From: UBA2357 sp002344625
GTDB taxonomy: Bacteria; Pseudomonadota; Gammaproteobacteria; Burkholderiales; Rhodocyclaceae
Direction: 5' to 3'
Assembly: GCA_937995335.1 (NCBI GenBank)
Contig: CALKIH010000042.1
Span: forward strand, 1-64,000
Length of the DNA stretch: 64,000 nt
Shown: piece by piece, positions 62,131 to 64,000 of the stretch
Layout: every line of letters starts with the position of its first letter
Position numbering within the stretch: the stretch's first letter is position 1
The notes under the pieces: generated by a model
The model's database searches: none
The model's input: only the letters and a program-made list of their open reading frames with translations
Told to the model about the DNA's origin: nothing
Program-made: the position numbers and the translations under genes

Positions 62131-62793
62131 TCAGGTTCCGGCGCCGGCGTCGCGATACGCGCCGCGCTCTTTCCACCAGGCGATCACGATCGGCATCAGC
62201 GACAGGATGACGATGCCGATCACGACCGCCGACAGGTTGTTCTTGACCACCGGCAGGTTGCCGAACCAGTAGCCGAGCATGATCAGGGGCGCCACCCAGA
62301 GCGCGGCCCCGAGCACGTTGAACATGGCGAAGCGGCGGTATTCCATGCGCGCCATGCCGGCGACGAAGGGGGCGAAGGTGCGGATGATCGGCATGTAGCG
62401 CGCGATCACGATGGTCTTGCCGCCGTGGCGGGCGTAGAACGCCTGGGTGCGCTCCAGCGCGCGGCGGTTGAAGAAGCGGCTGTCGCGCCAGCGCTCCATG
62501 CGTGTGCCGAAGTGCTTGCCGATCGTGTAGTTGAGCGTGTCGCCGAGCACCGCCGCGGTGAACAGCACCGCGATCAGGATCGCCGGGTCGAGCCCGCCGC
62601 CGCCGGCCGCCAGCGCGCCGGCCATGAACAACAGCGAATCGCCCGGCAGGAAAGGGGTCACCACCAGGCCGGTTTCACAGAAGATGATCAGGAACAGGAT
62701 CGCATACAGCCACATGCCGTACTGCTCCAGCAGCATGACGAGGTGCCGGTCGAGATGGAGCAGCAGGTCGATGAAGAAGGTGATGATTTCCAT
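62131..62793 (-). CDS. DedA family membrane protein
   Basis: A 220-residue DedA/SNARE-associated-type membrane protein: FCETGLVVTPFLPGDSLLF, GDTLNYTIGKHFG, and FYARHGGKTIVIARYMPIIR with the conserved Arg residues. Members flip polyprenyl or phospholipid carriers and support envelope homeostasis. Start taken at MEIITFF; an ATG eight codons upstream is also possible. Confidence 0.92.
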   Translation of the reverse strand: MEIITFFIDLLLHLDRHLVMLLEQYGMWLYAILFLIIFCETGLVVTPFLPGDSLLFMAGALAAGGGGLDPAILIAVLFTAAVLGDTLNYTIGKHFGTRMERWRDSRFFNRRALERTQAFYARHGGKTIVIARYMPIIRTFAPFVAGMARMEYRRFAMFNVLGAALWVAPLIMLGYWFGNLPVVKNNLSAVVIGIVILSLMPIVIAWWKERGAYRDAGAGT

Positions 62794-62867
62794 TGCGAAC
62801 GGGACCGGCAAGGACATTAATGCGCCGCATCATAGCCGAACTTGGTGTAGCCCGGGTGACGGAATGC

Positions 62868-64000
62868 CTACTGCGAACGCAGGATGTCCACGTCGGCGCG
62901 GTTGATCTCGTCGGTATATGGTACACCCGCTTGCGGCGGCGGGCCGGCGAAGCATTGCACCAGCACGTTGCTCTGCGGCCGGTCGTGGAACAGGATCTCG
63001 ACCCCGCAACGCCCGTACTCCGCCTCGATGCTGGCCAGCAGATTGCGCGCGTAAGAGGTGGCGAGGCGGTTGTCGACGATCAGGTTGGCGAACATCACGC
63101 CGTCGGGCTCGAGCAGCTTGCGGGTGTCGCGCCAGAATTCGCGTGTCACCAGGTGGGCGGGGATGCTGGTGAGGGCGCTGTAGGCGTCGACCACGACCAC
63201 GTCGAAACGCGCGCTGCTGCCGGCGACGAACTGGCGCGCGTCGGCGGCGACGAAATCGCCGCGGATCGGCTCGCCGAGAAAGTCGCGCTCGGCCAGTTCG
63301 CGCACCGCGGGGTCGATGTCGACGTACAGGTAGTCGTTCGTGGTGGTGCGGTGCGACAACGTGAATCCGCCCGCGCCGAGCACCAGGATGCGCTTGTTGC
63401 GCACGCCCATCTCTTCGAGGCGCGCGCGCAGGCGCTCGATGTAGCGGCTGTAGCGCGGCGGTTCGCTGCCGTCGATCAGCGAGGCGACCGAGTTGTTGAC
63501 CCAGAATACGCGCGGGTCGAGCATGCCCGGCAACGCGACCGGCGCCGCCGCCACGCGGTACGTGGCGTAGGCAGTCTCGACCTGTTGCGGCAGCACCACG
63601 TTGACCGCCACGGCACCGGCCGCGATCGCGAGGCTCGCCGGCACGCCCGCCCAGCGCGGCGCGGCCGGGTCGCGGATGAAAGGCACCACCAGCAACAGCA
63701 GGCCGGCGCAGATCAGCACCGCGGCGGCGACCCCCAGCCACTGCATCACCAGCACCGACAGCGACAGCGAGCCGAGGAAGGACCCGAGCGTCGACCAGTA
63801 CAGCGCGGCGCCGCTGCGGGCGCCGGCGCGCTCGTGGCGCAGCAGGTTGGTGAGCACCGGGACGGTCTGGCCGAGCAGCCAGGCCACCGGACACAGCACC
63901 GCGCCGACCAGTACCAGGTAAGCGAGCGGAACCGGCCGCAGATGGGCGAACAGCGCGTCGGCCACCGGCCCGGCGAGGCCGAGCGAGATCAGCGCCGCGG
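62868..64000 (-). CDS. Membrane-fused spermidine synthase-like protein (5' end beyond window)
   Basis: At least 377 residues remain. The first 140 or so hold several membrane helices of a transporter-like domain (CPVAWLLGQTVPVLTNLL); the rest is a spermidine-synthase/methyltransferase-like fold with ILVLGAGGFTLS, DIDPAVRELAE and DVVVVDAYSA. The frame stays open to the window edge, and the only start codon near it (GTG 63965) is inside a helix, so the gene is cut at its 5' end. The aminopropyltransferase role is uncertain. Confidence 0.85.
   Translation of the reverse strand, partial: AALISLGLAGPVADALFAHLRPVPLAYLVLVGAVLCPVAWLLGQTVPVLTNLLRHERAGARSGAALYWSTLGSFLGSLSLSVLVMQWLGVAAAVLICAGLLLLVVPFIRDPAAPRWAGVPASLAIAAGAVAVNVVLPQQVETAYATYRVAAAPVALPGMLDPRVFWVNNSVASLIDGSEPPRYSRYIERLRARLEEMGVRNKRILVLGAGGFTLSHRTTTNDYLYVDIDPAVRELAERDFLGEPIRGDFVAADARQFVAGSSARFDVVVVDAYSALTSIPAHLVTREFWRDTRKLLEPDGVMFANLIVDNRLATSYARNLLASIEAEYGRCGVEILFHDRPQSNVLVQCFAGPPPQAGVPYTDEINRADVDILRSQ

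Overview
High-GC chromosomal DNA with overlapping start/stop codons in long operons. An Entner-Doudoroff/glycogen cluster under HexR-type control, a complete aerobic-type cobalamin operon with a CobN/ChlD cobaltochelatase, a B12-dependent ribonucleotide reductase and a Glk-HexR fusion gene together suggest a betaproteobacterium, perhaps Rhodocyclales (Azoarcus/Thauera-like). The taxonomic guess is inference.

Region 1 (1-16.7 kb), central sugar metabolism. A leftward operon zwf-pgl-glk-glgB-pgm-glgA-glgP faces a rightward operon edd-eda-glk/hexR-DUF3293. In both divergent promoters a 15-bp HexR-like palindrome lies between the -35 and -10. The regulator encoded in the right arm is a glucokinase-HexR fusion. 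Its glucokinase half has lost the ATP phosphate loop but keeps the sugar-binding residues, so it looks like a glucose sensor rather than an enzyme.

Region 2 (16.7-29.1 kb), mixed small units: a LysR regulator divergent from cytochrome b561 and two YceI proteins, DsbB, a two-gene unit of a lipoprotein plus a membrane-anchored TIR-domain protein, a proline-rich lipoprotein, a P-type ATPase, a divergent HxlR regulator/thioredoxin-like pair, an NTF2-like protein and a DUF2200 protein.

Region 3 (29.2-40.6 kb). nrdJ (class II ribonucleotide reductase) reads left and has an NrdR box. A roughly 8.3-kb Mu-like element sits between nrdJ and the cobalamin operon. It has a repressor, two operators, a Ner-like protein, transposase A, ATPase B, GemA, Mor, an I-protease-like protein and an unknown protein, but no lysis, terminase, portal or tail genes. 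Imperfect 27-bp terminal inverted repeats (21/27 identical) and a possible 5-bp target duplication GTGCT mark its ends. The right end abuts the -35 of the cobalamin promoter.

Region 4 (40.6-60.1 kb), cobalamin. A cobalamin riboswitch leads cobO-cobW-cobN-chlI/D-cbiM-like-cobG-cobH-cobI-cobJ; cobK is antisense; then cobL-cobE-cobM-cobF-cobB; then a leftward hbpS-like-cobD-cobC unit. The chelatase medium subunit has no start codon of its own. A dnaX-like slippery heptamer A AAA AAG, an upstream GAGG, a stop codon two codons later and a perfect 15-bp hairpin 8 nt downstream form a textbook programmed -1 frameshift signal. One gene can therefore give both the small (ChlI-like) and medium (ChlD-like) chelatase subunits. 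This is the strongest special finding of the window.

Region 5 (60.1-64 kb): a hydrogenase-maturation-protease-like protein, a 2H phosphoesterase, a DUF2721 membrane protein, DedA, and the C-terminal part of a membrane-fused spermidine-synthase-like protein that runs off the window. No rRNA, tRNA or CRISPR was recognised.
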